Assembly (NCBI RefSeq): GCF_001514115.1
Contig: NZ_KQ948460.1
Location: 248,001 to 312,000, forward strand
From: Streptomyces olivochromogenes
Lineage (GTDB): Bacteria; Actinomycetota; Actinomycetes; Streptomycetales; Streptomycetaceae
Direction: 5' to 3'
Length of the DNA: 64,000 nucleotides
The notes under the pieces are model-generated. The model saw nothing but the letters and a program-made list of their open reading frames with translations, was not told the DNA's origin and searched no databases. The position numbers and the translations under genes are program-made. Below, one piece after another: positions 44,589 to 52,715 of the stretch (position 1 is its first letter; each line of letters begins with the position of its first letter).

Positions 44589-45608
44589 ATGACAGCCGAG
44601 GCACACAGCCACGGAGCGGACGAGATGTGCGAGGCCGGCCGCACCCTGTACGAACGCGCGTTACGCAACGGCGGCGTACCCACCCATGAGGCCACGGACG
44701 TCCCCTGCCTGATCGACCTCGGCCTGCTCCACCCGAGCATCGAGGACCTGGAGTGGCTGGAACCCACGGCCCCGGCCGTCTCACTCCACCAGCTGCTGCG
44801 CGCCATCGAGGACCGCATCGCGGACGAGCGGCGGCGCGAGGCCCGGCTGGCCGCCGTGTTCGAACCCCTCATGCGTATCGACGGCCGGCACACGTCATCC
44901 GCGTCGGACACCCCGATGCTCAGGGTCCTCAGCGGTTCGGACCGGATCAACCGGGCCATCACCGAAGCCATGGCCGAAGCGACCCGGGAACTCCTGTGTA
45001 TCCAGCCTCACACCGGCCACACCGGTCGGCGCAGCGCGGTGGCGCAGGCCCGCTCCCTGACCCGCGACCAGGATCTGCTGAGCCGCGGAGGCCGCATCCG
45101 CACCCTCTACCAGCACACGCTGCGACACGCCCCGTCCCTCCTCGCCCGCTATGAGCAGCTGAGAGGCGACGCCGAGGCCCGTTCGCTCGACGAGGTCACC
45201 GACCGGCTCATCGTCGTGGACTCCACCATCGCCTTCATCCCCGCCGACAAGGACGGCTCCCTCGCCCTGGAAGTCCGCCACCCCGCCCTCGTCGACTACT
45301 TCGTCACCACCTTCGACCGCCTCTGGCGCCTGGCCACGCCCATGTACCCCCAAGCCGTCCAACGCCCGTCCCTGAACGGCGTCACCCCACGCCAGCGCGC
45401 CATCGCCGGCCTCCTCATAGAAGGCCACACCGACTCCACCGTCGCCGACCGCCTCGGCATGAACGTCCGTACGGCCCGCGTCCACATCGCCAAACTCGCC
45501 GCGACCCTGGGAAGTGAGAGCCGGGCGCAACTCGGCTATCTCATAGGCCGGTCGGGGATTCTGGATCAGGAACAGGAACAGGGCCAGGAGCCGAGCCGGG
45601 AGCGGTGA
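44589..45608 (+). CDS. LuxR-type regulator, paralogue 2 of 3
   Basis: 339 residues from ATG 44589, with GAGGAGG 10 nt upstream. Same three-part plan as its neighbour: DEMCEAGRTLYERALRNGGV, then LRVLSGSDRINRAITEAMAE and IRTLYQHTLRHAPSL and IAFIPADKDG, then HTH EGHTDSTVADRLGMNVRTAR and KLAATLGSESRAQLGYLI. It lies 23 nt behind regulator 1 and is probably co-transcribed. Its last 68 nt overlap the end of the convergent third paralogue. Confidence 0.85.
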   Translation: MTAEAHSHGADEMCEAGRTLYERALRNGGVPTHEATDVPCLIDLGLLHPSIEDLEWLEPTAPAVSLHQLLRAIEDRIADERRREARLAAVFEPLMRIDGRHTSSASDTPMLRVLSGSDRINRAITEAMAEATRELLCIQPHTGHTGRRSAVAQARSLTRDQDLLSRGGRIRTLYQHTLRHAPSLLARYEQLRGDAEARSLDEVTDRLIVVDSTIAFIPADKDGSLALEVRHPALVDYFVTTFDRLWRLATPMYPQAVQRPSLNGVTPRQRAIAGLLIEGHTDSTVADRLGMNVRTARVHIAKLAATLGSESRAQLGYLIGRSGILDQEQEQGQEPSRER

Positions 45609-46605
45609 GTGTCTGGAGTTCCGGGGAGCGCGGCGGCCCGTCCAGCCCCGCCTGCGCGATCCGCACCCCCAACTGCGTACGACTCGCCGCGCCCAGGGTC
45701 TCCGAGAGGCGTGCGATGTGCGCCCGGCAGGTACGGACGCTGATCCCCAGCCGCTCCGCGACCACCGCGTCCTGGTGTCCCTCGGCGAGCAGCGCCGCGA
45801 TGGACCGCTCGCGGTGCGTGATGCCGTCGATGCCGGTCTCCGGGAGCGGCGCGGCGAGCGGGATCGCGAGGCGCCACAGCCGCTCGAAGACCGTGACCAG
45901 GTAGTCGACGAGGGCGGGGTGGCGCAGTTCCAGGGCGATCGTGCGGTCCGCGTTCGCCGGGATGAAGGCCACCTTGCGGTCGAAGAGGATGAGGCGCTCG
46001 ACGACTTCGTCAAGGGTGCGGGCCTCCGCCGCGTCGCCCATCAGCTCCATGTAGTTGTGCAGGCCCTGACCGTGCCGGGCCACGTGCGTGTACAGGTCGC
46101 GCATGCGCACGCCCCGCCGGCGCATCTCCAGCGCCCGGTGCAGTCCCTCGGAGAGTTCGTCCTCGCGGCGGATGCCGCCGGGCTGCACGGTGAGCACCTC
46201 GGTCGCGCACGCCTCGGTCGCCTCGTCCATCGCGGCCCGGATCCGGGGCAGTCCGTCGAGCACGCGGATCGCCACGCCCTCCGTGGGCGCCTGGACGCGC
46301 CCGCCCAGACCGGCGTACCACTCGAAGGCGGCCACCGCGTCGCCCACCCGCGTCTGGCTCGCGCTGACCTCCTCGTACACCCCGCGCAGCAGCCGTGTCA
46401 TGACCTCCTGCGGCGAGGTCGGCACCAGCCACCCCATGTCGTCGGGGTCCGGATGCAGCAGTGCCAACTCGACAAGACAGGGCACCGTCTCGGCGTCCTC
46501 GCGCGGCACGCGTCCGCGCCGCACGGCCCGGGAGTACACCCGGTCCCCGGCCTCGCACAGTCGGTCAGCGCCGTGCGGATGCCTGTCCCTCCTGTGCCCG
46601 GCCAT
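45541..46605 (-). CDS. LuxR-type regulator, paralogue 3 of 3 (convergent)
   Basis: 354 residues from ATG 46605 (a longer frame to 46665 lacks a ribosome site). ADRLCEAGDRVYSRAVRRGR, IRVLDGLPRIRAAMDEATEA, MRDLYTHVARHGQGL, VAFIPANADRT, then HTH EGHQDAVVAERLGISVRTCR, followed by a Pro-rich tail. It faces the other two copies and shares its last 68 nt with the end of copy 2, so simultaneous transcription would collide. The gap upstream (46606-46965) is shared with the divergent ATP-grasp operon. Confidence 0.83.
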   Translation of the reverse strand: MAGHRRDRHPHGADRLCEAGDRVYSRAVRRGRVPREDAETVPCLVELALLHPDPDDMGWLVPTSPQEVMTRLLRGVYEEVSASQTRVGDAVAAFEWYAGLGGRVQAPTEGVAIRVLDGLPRIRAAMDEATEACATEVLTVQPGGIRREDELSEGLHRALEMRRRGVRMRDLYTHVARHGQGLHNYMELMGDAAEARTLDEVVERLILFDRKVAFIPANADRTIALELRHPALVDYLVTVFERLWRLAIPLAAPLPETGIDGITHRERSIAALLAEGHQDAVVAERLGISVRTCRAHIARLSETLGAASRTQLGVRIAQAGLDGPPRSPELQTLTAPGSAPGPVPVPDPESPTGL

Positions 46606-46932
46606 CTTCCACCCCTGGCTCCAGCATCCTCGCGATGCGGCGCCTCCGCGCCGTCCGCAGCGCAACTATGCGCGGACCCGACCGCCATCGCAACACGGCT
46701 GCGCCCTTCGCACGCCCCCTCTCGCCCCTATACGTACGGAAATATCCCCACCTCCGCACGGCACTCTGCAACAAGCTGACGGTGGTCGGGGTGCGCGACC
46801 CGGTGCCATGGTGGACCCGGTTCACCGGGGCGACACGGCGTCCTGGCCCGCCCTGGCCGGACACTCCTCGTCCGGCCAGGGCTCCCCGACCGCTGTCCGG
46901 ACCGCGTGAGCTGCCGGAAATCGTCGAGTGAT

Positions 46933-46949
46933 CGGTACGTCACGTACCG
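46933..46949. promoter_or_regulatory. palindrome before the ATP-grasp operon
   Basis: CGGTACGT-C-ACGTACCG, a perfect 8-bp inverted repeat around one base, 16 nt before the ATP-grasp start codon. Candidate operator. The remainder of the 360-bp gap 46606-46965 has no gene; CCTATACGTACGG near 46727 is a weaker match to half of it. Confidence 0.5.
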
Positions 46950-46965
46950 CACCTACCGTCGGGCC

Positions 46966-48555
46966 ATGGCGGACATATTTGACGCGTACGCGTTGGCCGA
47001 TGCGTGGGACGAGATGTTTGAGCGGCCGGGTGAAGTCAGGGCCGCCTATGAGCCGGTACTGGCCGCCCTGCAGCCGATCGAACCGGGTGAACTGCGCTTC
47101 CGGGCCGACCAGATGGCCCGCGCGTTCACCGACCGGGGCGTGACCTACGCCTTCGCGGGCGAGGAGCGCCCCTGGCCGCTGGACCTGGTCCCCAGGATCC
47201 TCGACGCCCTCGAATGGGACCTCGTCCAACGGGGGGTCTCCCAACGGGTGAGAGCCCTGGAGGCCTACCTCTCCGATGCCTACGGGCCCTGCCGCGCCTT
47301 CGAGGACGGGGTAGTGCCCTGGCGTCTCCTGCTCAACTCCCCCCATTTCCACCGGGCGGCGCACGGGATCGAGCCACCCGGCGGCGTACGGATCCACGTC
47401 GCCGGCATCGATCTCGTACGGGACGAGGCCGGGGACTTCCGGGTCCTGGAGGACAACGTCCGCGTGCCGTCCGGGGTCTCGTACGTCATCGAGAACCGGC
47501 GCGCGATGACCAGGATCTTTCCGTCCCTCTTCGCCGAACAGCACGTCGTCCCCGTGGACGGCTACGCGCAGAGACTTCTGGCGGCCCTGCGCGCCGCCGC
47601 GCCCGACGGGGTCGGTGACCCGAGGGTCGTCGTCCACACGCCCGGCCCCAGCAACGCCGCCTACTTCGAACACGCCCTGCTGGCCCGGCTGATGGGGGTG
47701 CAGCTGGTCGAGGGGCACGATCTCGCCTGCCGGAACAACCGTGTCTGGATGCGGACCACGCGGGGTGAGATGCCGGTGCACGTCGTATACCGACGGCTCG
47801 ACGACGACTTCCTCGATCCGCTGCACTTCCGGCCCGATTCGGTGATCGGCTGCCCGGGCATTCTCAGCGCCGCCCAGGCGGGCACCGTCACGCTCGCCAA
47901 CGCCGTGGGCAACGGCATCGCCGACGACAAACTCCTCTACACGTACGTACCCGACCTGATCAGGTACTACCTCGGCGAGGAGCCCGTTCTCCCGAACGTC
48001 GAGTCCTACCGTCCGGACGAGCCGGGCCAGTTGGACGCCGTCCTCGACCAGATCGACCAGCTGGTGATCAAGCCGGTGGACGGGGCGGGCGGCCAGGGCA
48101 TCGTCATCGGCCCCAAGGCCGACCGGGACACCCTGGAGCGCACCCGGGAGGCCGTCGCCGCCGACCCGCGTGGCTGGATCGCGCAGCGGCCCGTCGCGCT
48201 CTCCACCTCGCCCACCCTCGCGGGCGACCGGATGGCGCCCCGCCACATCGACCTGCGGCCGTTCGCCGTCAACGACGGCACGGACGTCTGGGTGCTGCCC
48301 GGCGGCCTCACCCGGGTCGCGCTCCAGGAGGGCAACCTCATCGTCAACTCCAGCCAGGGAGGCGGCTCCAAGGACACCTGGGTACTGGCGGAGGGCCCCG
48401 CCGAGCGCCCCCACGTTCTCGACTTCGCTCGAACAGGGGGGACCCACATCGCCGAGGACCCCGACGGCGGCGACACGGCGTTGGACGTGGTCCCGCGCCA
48501 GCTCGGACCCGACGGCGCCCGTGGCGTCGTACAGGAAGGGGCACAGCAGCAGTGA
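46966..48555 (+). CDS. circularly permuted ATP-grasp type 2 protein (DUF404/DUF407)
   Basis: 529 residues from ATG 46966. Predicted ATP-dependent carboxylate-amine ligase: VHVAGIDLVRDEAGDFRVLE-type strands (RIHVAGIDLVRDEAG, FRVLEDNVRVPSGVSYV), VVVHTPGPSNAAYFEHALLA, a permuted ATP-binding segment QLVIKPVDGAGGQGIVIGPK and RHIDLRPFAVND, then NLIVNSSQGGGSKDTW. First of three overlapping genes whose set (ATP-grasp, alpha-E, transglutaminase-like) recurs in many bacteria and has been predicted to make or modify a peptide or peptide-tagged product. The substrate is unknown. Confidence 0.92.
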   Translation: MADIFDAYALADAWDEMFERPGEVRAAYEPVLAALQPIEPGELRFRADQMARAFTDRGVTYAFAGEERPWPLDLVPRILDALEWDLVQRGVSQRVRALEAYLSDAYGPCRAFEDGVVPWRLLLNSPHFHRAAHGIEPPGGVRIHVAGIDLVRDEAGDFRVLEDNVRVPSGVSYVIENRRAMTRIFPSLFAEQHVVPVDGYAQRLLAALRAAAPDGVGDPRVVVHTPGPSNAAYFEHALLARLMGVQLVEGHDLACRNNRVWMRTTRGEMPVHVVYRRLDDDFLDPLHFRPDSVIGCPGILSAAQAGTVTLANAVGNGIADDKLLYTYVPDLIRYYLGEEPVLPNVESYRPDEPGQLDAVLDQIDQLVIKPVDGAGGQGIVIGPKADRDTLERTREAVAADPRGWIAQRPVALSTSPTLAGDRMAPRHIDLRPFAVNDGTDVWVLPGGLTRVALQEGNLIVNSSQGGGSKDTWVLAEGPAERPHVLDFARTGGTHIAEDPDGGDTALDVVPRQLGPDGARGVVQEGAQQQ

Positions 48556-49484
48556 ACGACGTGATCCTCTCCCGCATAGCCGAGGCCCTGACCTGGACGG
48601 GCCGTTACGTCGAGCGGGCGGACGCCACCAGCCGCATCCTCGACGCCTACCTCCACCGCCTCCTGGAGGACCCCTGGCGCGACGAGGACGTGGCCTGCCG
48701 CTCCCTGTACGCCATCCTCGGCGTCGACGCGGGCGCCGAACGCGTCGACATGCAGCAGGTCCTGGACCAGCTCGCCTTCGACGCCCGCTCCACCTGCTCC
48801 ATCGAGGGCGCGCTCGGAGCCGCCCGCCTCAACGCCCGCAGCGCCCGCGAGGCCGTCTCCTCCGAGATGTGGGAGTGTCTCAACTCCACCTGGCACGCGC
48901 TGGCCGACCAGCGCCTCGCGGCCCGCCGTACGGGCCCGTACGCGTATCTGGAGCTGGTACGCCGCCGGGCCGCCCTCTTCTTCGGCCTCGCCGACTCCAC
49001 GATGAGCCGCGACGACAGCTGGCGTTTCGTGGTGCTGGGCCGGAGCCTGGAGCGGGTGGACATGACCGTACGGCTCCTCTCCGTCCGCGTGCTGGACGCC
49101 GCCCACGCCCCCGACTGGCCGACGCTGCTGAGCGCGAGCGGCGCGGACGAGGCGTACGCCCGGGTGTACGGCGGTTTCGGCGACACCCCGAGAGTGGCCG
49201 AATTCCTCCTGCTCGACCGGGACTTCCCCCGGTCCGCCCTGCACGCGCTCACCACCGCCGAGGAGTGCCTCGCCGCCCTCGGCCGCCCCCGTCAGGACCC
49301 GGCCCGCCGCCCGATAGGCCGTATGAGAACCCGCCTGGAATACCTGGACCTGGCGGCCCTGGAGGAACAGCTCCCCTTGCTCCTGCATGACCTGCAACAA
49401 GCGTGCACGGCCTCGGCGGAGGCGGTGGCGGAGAGGTTCTTCCCGTACCAGGGGCCCGTCGAGTGGGCCCAGGAAGGAGCGTGA
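48552..49484 (+). CDS. alpha-E domain protein (DUF403)
   Basis: 310 residues, all-helical. The GTG at 48552 overlaps the previous stop by 4 nt. Landmarks: LSRIAEALTWTGRYVERADA, TSRILDAYLHRLLED, SREAVSSEMWECLNSTW-like segment (ARSAREAVSSEMWECLN), MSRDDSWRFVVLGRSLERVD. Alpha-E proteins occur almost only next to permuted ATP-grasp and transglutaminase-like genes, as here. They are presumed to be the structural or second enzymatic partner in that pathway. Confidence 0.92.
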   Translation: MNDVILSRIAEALTWTGRYVERADATSRILDAYLHRLLEDPWRDEDVACRSLYAILGVDAGAERVDMQQVLDQLAFDARSTCSIEGALGAARLNARSAREAVSSEMWECLNSTWHALADQRLAARRTGPYAYLELVRRRAALFFGLADSTMSRDDSWRFVVLGRSLERVDMTVRLLSVRVLDAAHAPDWPTLLSASGADEAYARVYGGFGDTPRVAEFLLLDRDFPRSALHALTTAEECLAALGRPRQDPARRPIGRMRTRLEYLDLAALEEQLPLLLHDLQQACTASAEAVAERFFPYQGPVEWAQEGA

Positions 49485-49489
49485 GCGCG

Positions 49490-50344
49490 ATGAGCACTCC
49501 CGTGACACGCCGGCTGCGGATCCGGCACACCACCCGCGTCTCGTACGCCCAGGCCGCGGTCTCCTCCCACAACGAGGTCCGCATGACCCCCCTGACGCTC
49601 CCCGGCCAGACGACCCTGGACGCGCGGGTCACGGTCAACCCGACCACGCCCACCTGGTCGTACTGGGACTACTGGGGCACCCAGGTGACGGGCTTCGACC
49701 TGATGGAACCGCACGAGAACCTGACCATCACGGCGTCGAGCCTGGTGGAAACGGCCCCACCGGGCCCGCCGGTCCCCGCGCCGACCTGGGCGGAGGTCGC
49801 GAGAGCGACGGCGAACTCCCGCCTCCTGGAGTACGCGTCCCCGACCAGCCGTACGACGGTGACGCGGGAGTTGGTGCGGCGGGCGAGGTCGGCGTCGACG
49901 GGCCTGGACCCCCACGAGACGGCGGTCGCGGTCTCGGCCATGGTCACCGACCAGGTCGCGTACCTCCCCGGGGCCACCGGCGTGAACACCGGCGCCATGG
50001 AGGCCTGGGAGCAGGGCGCGGGCGTCTGCCAGGACATCGCCCACCTGACGGCGGCCCTCCTGCGCGGCCTGGGCCTGCCCACCCGCTATGTCTCCGGCTA
50101 TCTCCACCCCGAACGCGAGGCCGAACTCCACCGCCCCGTCGCCGGTCAGAGCCACGCCTGGATCGAGTACTGGGCCGGCGACTGGACCGGCTACGACCCC
50201 ACCAACAGCACCCGGGCCGACGAGTCCCACGTCGTGGTCGGCCGCGGCCGCGACTACGACGACGTCACCCCGCACAAGGGGATCTACCGGGGCGTGGCCG
50301 GGGGCCCACCGGAGGTGACGGTGGAGTTCACACGGGTGGCGTGA
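49490..50344 (+). CDS. transglutaminase-like cysteine protease-fold protein
   Basis: 284 residues from ATG 49490 (AAGGAG 10 nt upstream; the GTG inside the previous stop is too close to it). The N-terminal beta domain has RRLRIRHTTRVSYAQAAVSS; the catalytic domain has Cys180 in AGVCQDIAHL, His222 in SHAWIEYW and Asp236 in GYDPTNS, a complete triad. It may hydrolyse, cross-link or transfer at peptide bonds. Third gene of the operon after ATP-grasp and alpha-E; it probably acts on their product. Confidence 0.93.
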   Translation: MSTPVTRRLRIRHTTRVSYAQAAVSSHNEVRMTPLTLPGQTTLDARVTVNPTTPTWSYWDYWGTQVTGFDLMEPHENLTITASSLVETAPPGPPVPAPTWAEVARATANSRLLEYASPTSRTTVTRELVRRARSASTGLDPHETAVAVSAMVTDQVAYLPGATGVNTGAMEAWEQGAGVCQDIAHLTAALLRGLGLPTRYVSGYLHPEREAELHRPVAGQSHAWIEYWAGDWTGYDPTNSTRADESHVVVGRGRDYDDVTPHKGIYRGVAGGPPEVTVEFTRVA

Positions 50345-50439
50345 GGGGGAGGTATCGCCCATGGGTCGGGCGCGGGCTCAGCTCCGCTTGGGCCCGGTGA
50401 TCGTCTCCCCGATCACGAAACCCTTCTCGGGCGTCTCGT

Positions 50440-50763
50440 GCGAACCACACCCCACTGGGCTTCGAGAACACCGAGCAAGCCCTGAGGTTCCGCATGGAGA
50501 GGCAGCACATCCTCACGCGCGAGAGCCCTCCCACCGTGCACGCCGTGATCCACGAAACAGCCCTGCACATGCGCTTCGGCAATACGCAGATGATGCGCTC
50601 GGAACTCGGCACCGTGGTTCTGGAACAACCTACGGGCGCCCGGTATCTGAGCGAGCGAACGCAACTGCGTCGCTACGGCGAGATGTTCGAGCGTCTCGTC
50701 GAGAATGCCCTTGCCCCCGTCGACGTATCGTTGGCCCCTGAAGCACACTCGTTGAAGGACTCG
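50440..50763 (+). pseudogene. XRE/DUF5753 regulator fragment
   Basis: The open frame reads GFENTEQALRFRMERQHIL, PPTVHAVIHETALHMRFG, LEQPTGARYLSERTQLRR and MFERLVENALAPVDVS, all parts of the DUF5753 domain that follows an XRE HTH in many Streptomyces regulators. The HTH half is missing. The segment normally between the MRSEL helix and the LEQPTGA strand is deleted, and the stop is lost, so the frame runs on into the neighbouring antisense gene. A relic, not expected to function. Confidence 0.75.
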
Positions 50764-50774
50764 CTGGGTCCACC

Positions 50775-51314
50775 TCAGGCCGCGGCCCAGCTCGTGAGCA
50801 GAGCCTCGCGCGCCGCCCGCCAGGGCGTCACGCCGTCGCCCTCGACGCTCCCCCACTCCAGCAGCCGCCCCACGTCCGCCATACCGTCCACGAACCGGTT
50901 CAGCAGTGCCACCGACAGCTCGTACTCGGACTGGACGTAGCCCCCGACGGCCGCGGTGTACACCGTCAGCTCGGCCTTCTCCTCGTCCGTCCGTACGTGG
51001 AGTTCGAACGCGGGCGGTGCCTCACCGCCACCCGTCGCCATGTCGAGGACCGTGTCCATCACGTTGTTCACCAGCCACCGGGTACTGGAGCGCACCTGCA
51101 CGTCGTGGACGGTCACCTCGCGGAGGTCCGCCCAGGACCAGAACCCCTCCTGGCCCGTACCCACGGCCTGAAGCCCCTCGGGGGTGAGCCGCACCCCGCG
51201 CCCGTACCCCTCGGGCTCGGCGCCCACGTACACGCTCTCCTTGGTGATCCAGAACAGGCCGATCATGGCCACGGACGCCTCCAGCACGACGAGCACATCA
51301 AGTACGACAAACAC
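50775..51314 (-). CDS. membrane-anchored hypothetical protein
   Basis: 179 residues from GTG 51314 with AGAGGGGGA 2-3 nt upstream. An N-terminal membrane segment (VLVVLEASVAMIGLFWIT) is followed by a domain with WSWADLREVTVHDVQVRS and FELHVRTDEEKAELTVYTAA, which could be a PH-like or DUF-type beta fold, and an Ala/Arg/Trp tail. Family not recognised. Its start marks the point where the tail-module genes on the other strand become truncated, so its arrival may have cut that module. Confidence 0.65.
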   Translation of the reverse strand: MFVVLDVLVVLEASVAMIGLFWITKESVYVGAEPEGYGRGVRLTPEGLQAVGTGQEGFWSWADLREVTVHDVQVRSSTRWLVNNVMDTVLDMATGGGEAPPAFELHVRTDEEKAELTVYTAAVGGYVQSEYELSVALLNRFVDGMADVGRLLEWGSVEGDGVTPWRAAREALLTSWAAA

Positions 51315-51343
51315 GGTCCCCCTCTGAGACACCGGCGGGCCCG

Positions 51344-51595
51344 GATTGGTTCAGCCACCGCGAATGGACCTTCGAGCTGAACGGCGGCAGCTTCAAGCTG
51401 CCGACCGAACTCACCCGTGCCACCGCGCGCGAGCTGCGCGACCTCGACGACAACGACGTGGACGGACTGCTCCGACTCCTCCTCGGCGAGCAGCAGTTCA
51501 CCCGCTTCGAGAAGCACGACGTCACCATGCAGGACATCGCCGCGATCCTGGAGGCCTACGGCAAGGAGACGGGGCTGGGCCTGGGGGAAGACTGA
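51344..51595 (+). pseudogene. phage tail assembly chaperone G-like, start codon missing
   Basis: The reading frame from 51344 gives DWFSHREWTFELNGGSFKLP, ARELRDLDDNDVDGLLRLLL, FTRFEKHDVTMQDIAAILEA and ends YGKETGLGLGED at TGA 51595. This is the small tail-assembly chaperone of siphoviruses that coats the tape measure during tail building. No ATG, GTG or TTG exists in frame before the conserved part, and the upstream DNA belongs to a divergent gene. It has therefore probably lost its first few codons, although an unusual start cannot be excluded. Confidence 0.7.
51581..51595 (+). promoter_or_regulatory. candidate -1 ribosomal frameshift site
   Basis: CTG GGG GAA GAC TGA in the chaperone frame: the G run at 51583-51587 lets the P-site glycine tRNA re-pair one base back, entering the frame that continues to 51996. 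Position, direction and the pair of products match the G/GT frameshift of tailed phages. Confidence 0.55.
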
Positions 51596-51996
51596 GCCTC
51601 GGCGAGCTCGTCGAAGAGCACGCCGAGGCCCTGGAGGCGGACCTGCTCCGCCACTACGGCATCGACCTCCTGGACTGGCACCACGGCCGGCTCTCCTCCC
51701 GCCGGCTCGCGGTCCTGGTCCGGCACCTGCCGCGGGACAGCGCCCTGCTGAAGGAACTTCATGGCGAGGCCGCCGAGTGGTCGCTCACCGACCACCTCCT
51801 GGCGAACGCTGTCGACCGACTCGCCGAAGCCAACTGGATGTTCGCCATGGTCAACCGCGACGAGGACAGCGAACCGCTCGACTACCCGGAACCGGTACCC
51901 CGGCCGGGGCTGCCTTCGGACCCGGGCGAGAGCCCGCACGGAACGTCCGGTGATTCCCTGCCCTCGCTGCAGGAAATCCAGCGGTTCCTTTCCTGA
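51583..51996 (+). CDS. tail assembly chaperone T-like extension (by -1 frameshift)
   Basis: Codes ELVEEHAEALEADLLRHYGI, DLLDWHHGRLSSRRLAVLV, EWSLTDHLLANAVDRLAEAN and a Pro-rich end. This is the second chaperone part found in Streptomyces and other actinophage tails, normally made only as a fusion to the first by a -1 slip. There is no start codon with a ribosome site of its own, which supports synthesis by frameshifting. Because the first part seems to have lost its start, neither may be produced now. Next to it one expects the tape measure; instead three inserted genes intervene. Confidence 0.7.
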   Translation, partial: GGRLSLGELVEEHAEALEADLLRHYGIDLLDWHHGRLSSRRLAVLVRHLPRDSALLKELHGEAAEWSLTDHLLANAVDRLAEANWMFAMVNRDEDSEPLDYPEPVPRPGLPSDPGESPHGTSGDSLPSLQEIQRFLS

Positions 51997-52009
51997 CGGC
52001 GGGACAGGG

Positions 52010-52439
52010 TCAGAGGCAGGAGTTACCGGTCACGAGGAGCAGAGCGGCCGCGATTCCTCCGACGATCCATGGCACGATTCCGCGGCCCCTTTGCGAAACC
52101 ACTTCTGAATAGCTGGGATCTTTGGAGTCGTAGGTCACGTCCATGCGCTGGCCGATACCGGCCGGCGGAAACTGGTAGGGCATGCTGTCGCAGTAGTACT
52201 GCAGGCCGGTCGACTTCATACGCCAGGCGCAGGATGACCAAGCCCTTCCCGTCCCGAGCCTGCTGTACGCATTTTGCGCTGACAATAATTCCCCTGCGCC
52301 GGAGATTTCCATCGCGCCAGATGAAGAGAAGCGCCCCGGCCAGCACAGGGATTCCGAAGATCAGCACACCCGGCCTGTTGCCTTGCAGCACCTCAAGCAC
52401 TTTCCCACCCTCCGACCTCACCTGGGTCTCAGCGGTCAC
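52010..52439 (-). pseudogene. DUF3592-like membrane protein, frameshifted
   Basis: Two overlapping frames make one protein: first VRSEGGKVLEVLQGNRPGVL, a membrane segment and GIIVSAKCVQQARDG ... LRLAYEV; then, in the next frame from about 52215, GLQYYCDSMPYQFPP, MDVTYDSKDPSYSEVV and a final membrane segment PWIVGGIAAALLLVTG. Together they match DUF3592, two membrane helices around a beta domain. A one-base change in the middle breaks it, either a real mutation or a sequencing error. Antisense to the tail genes. Confidence 0.65.
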
Positions 52440-52449
52440 GGACTCTTTC

Positions 52450-52704
52450 TTAGCCGTAGGCGCCAGTAAGAGACCAAATGAAGAAATCGCCGGCTATCAG
52501 CAGGACTCCGATGACCGCGCAGATGATGCCTTTTCGGCGCATCCGAGGCACATTCGACAAGTCGCCCTTTTGCCTATCTTGACGAATTGCCATATGGAAT
52601 ATGAGAACGAGGAGCAGAAAGAATCCACCGATCACAGCTAAAGCAGTGCCCGCCATTCTGGCCAACACCTCGGCGTCACTCACTTCGGAAGAAGCCTCGT
52701 ACAT
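52450..52704 (-). CDS. small two-helix membrane protein
   Basis: 84 residues. Two hydrophobic helices, AGTALAVIGGFFLLLVLIFH (about 18-37) and GIICAVIGVLLIAGDFFIWS (about 59-78), joined by a basic loop RQDRQKGDLSNVPRMRRKG. Less GC-rich than its surroundings, like the frameshifted DUF3592 gene 10 nt downstream, with which it is probably co-transcribed. Family not recognised; the pair interrupts the tail module and looks like a later arrival. Confidence 0.55.
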   Translation of the reverse strand: MYEASSEVSDAEVLARMAGTALAVIGGFFLLLVLIFHMAIRQDRQKGDLSNVPRMRRKGIICAVIGVLLIAGDFFIWSLTGAYG

Positions 52705-52715
52705 CGAACCCCCTC

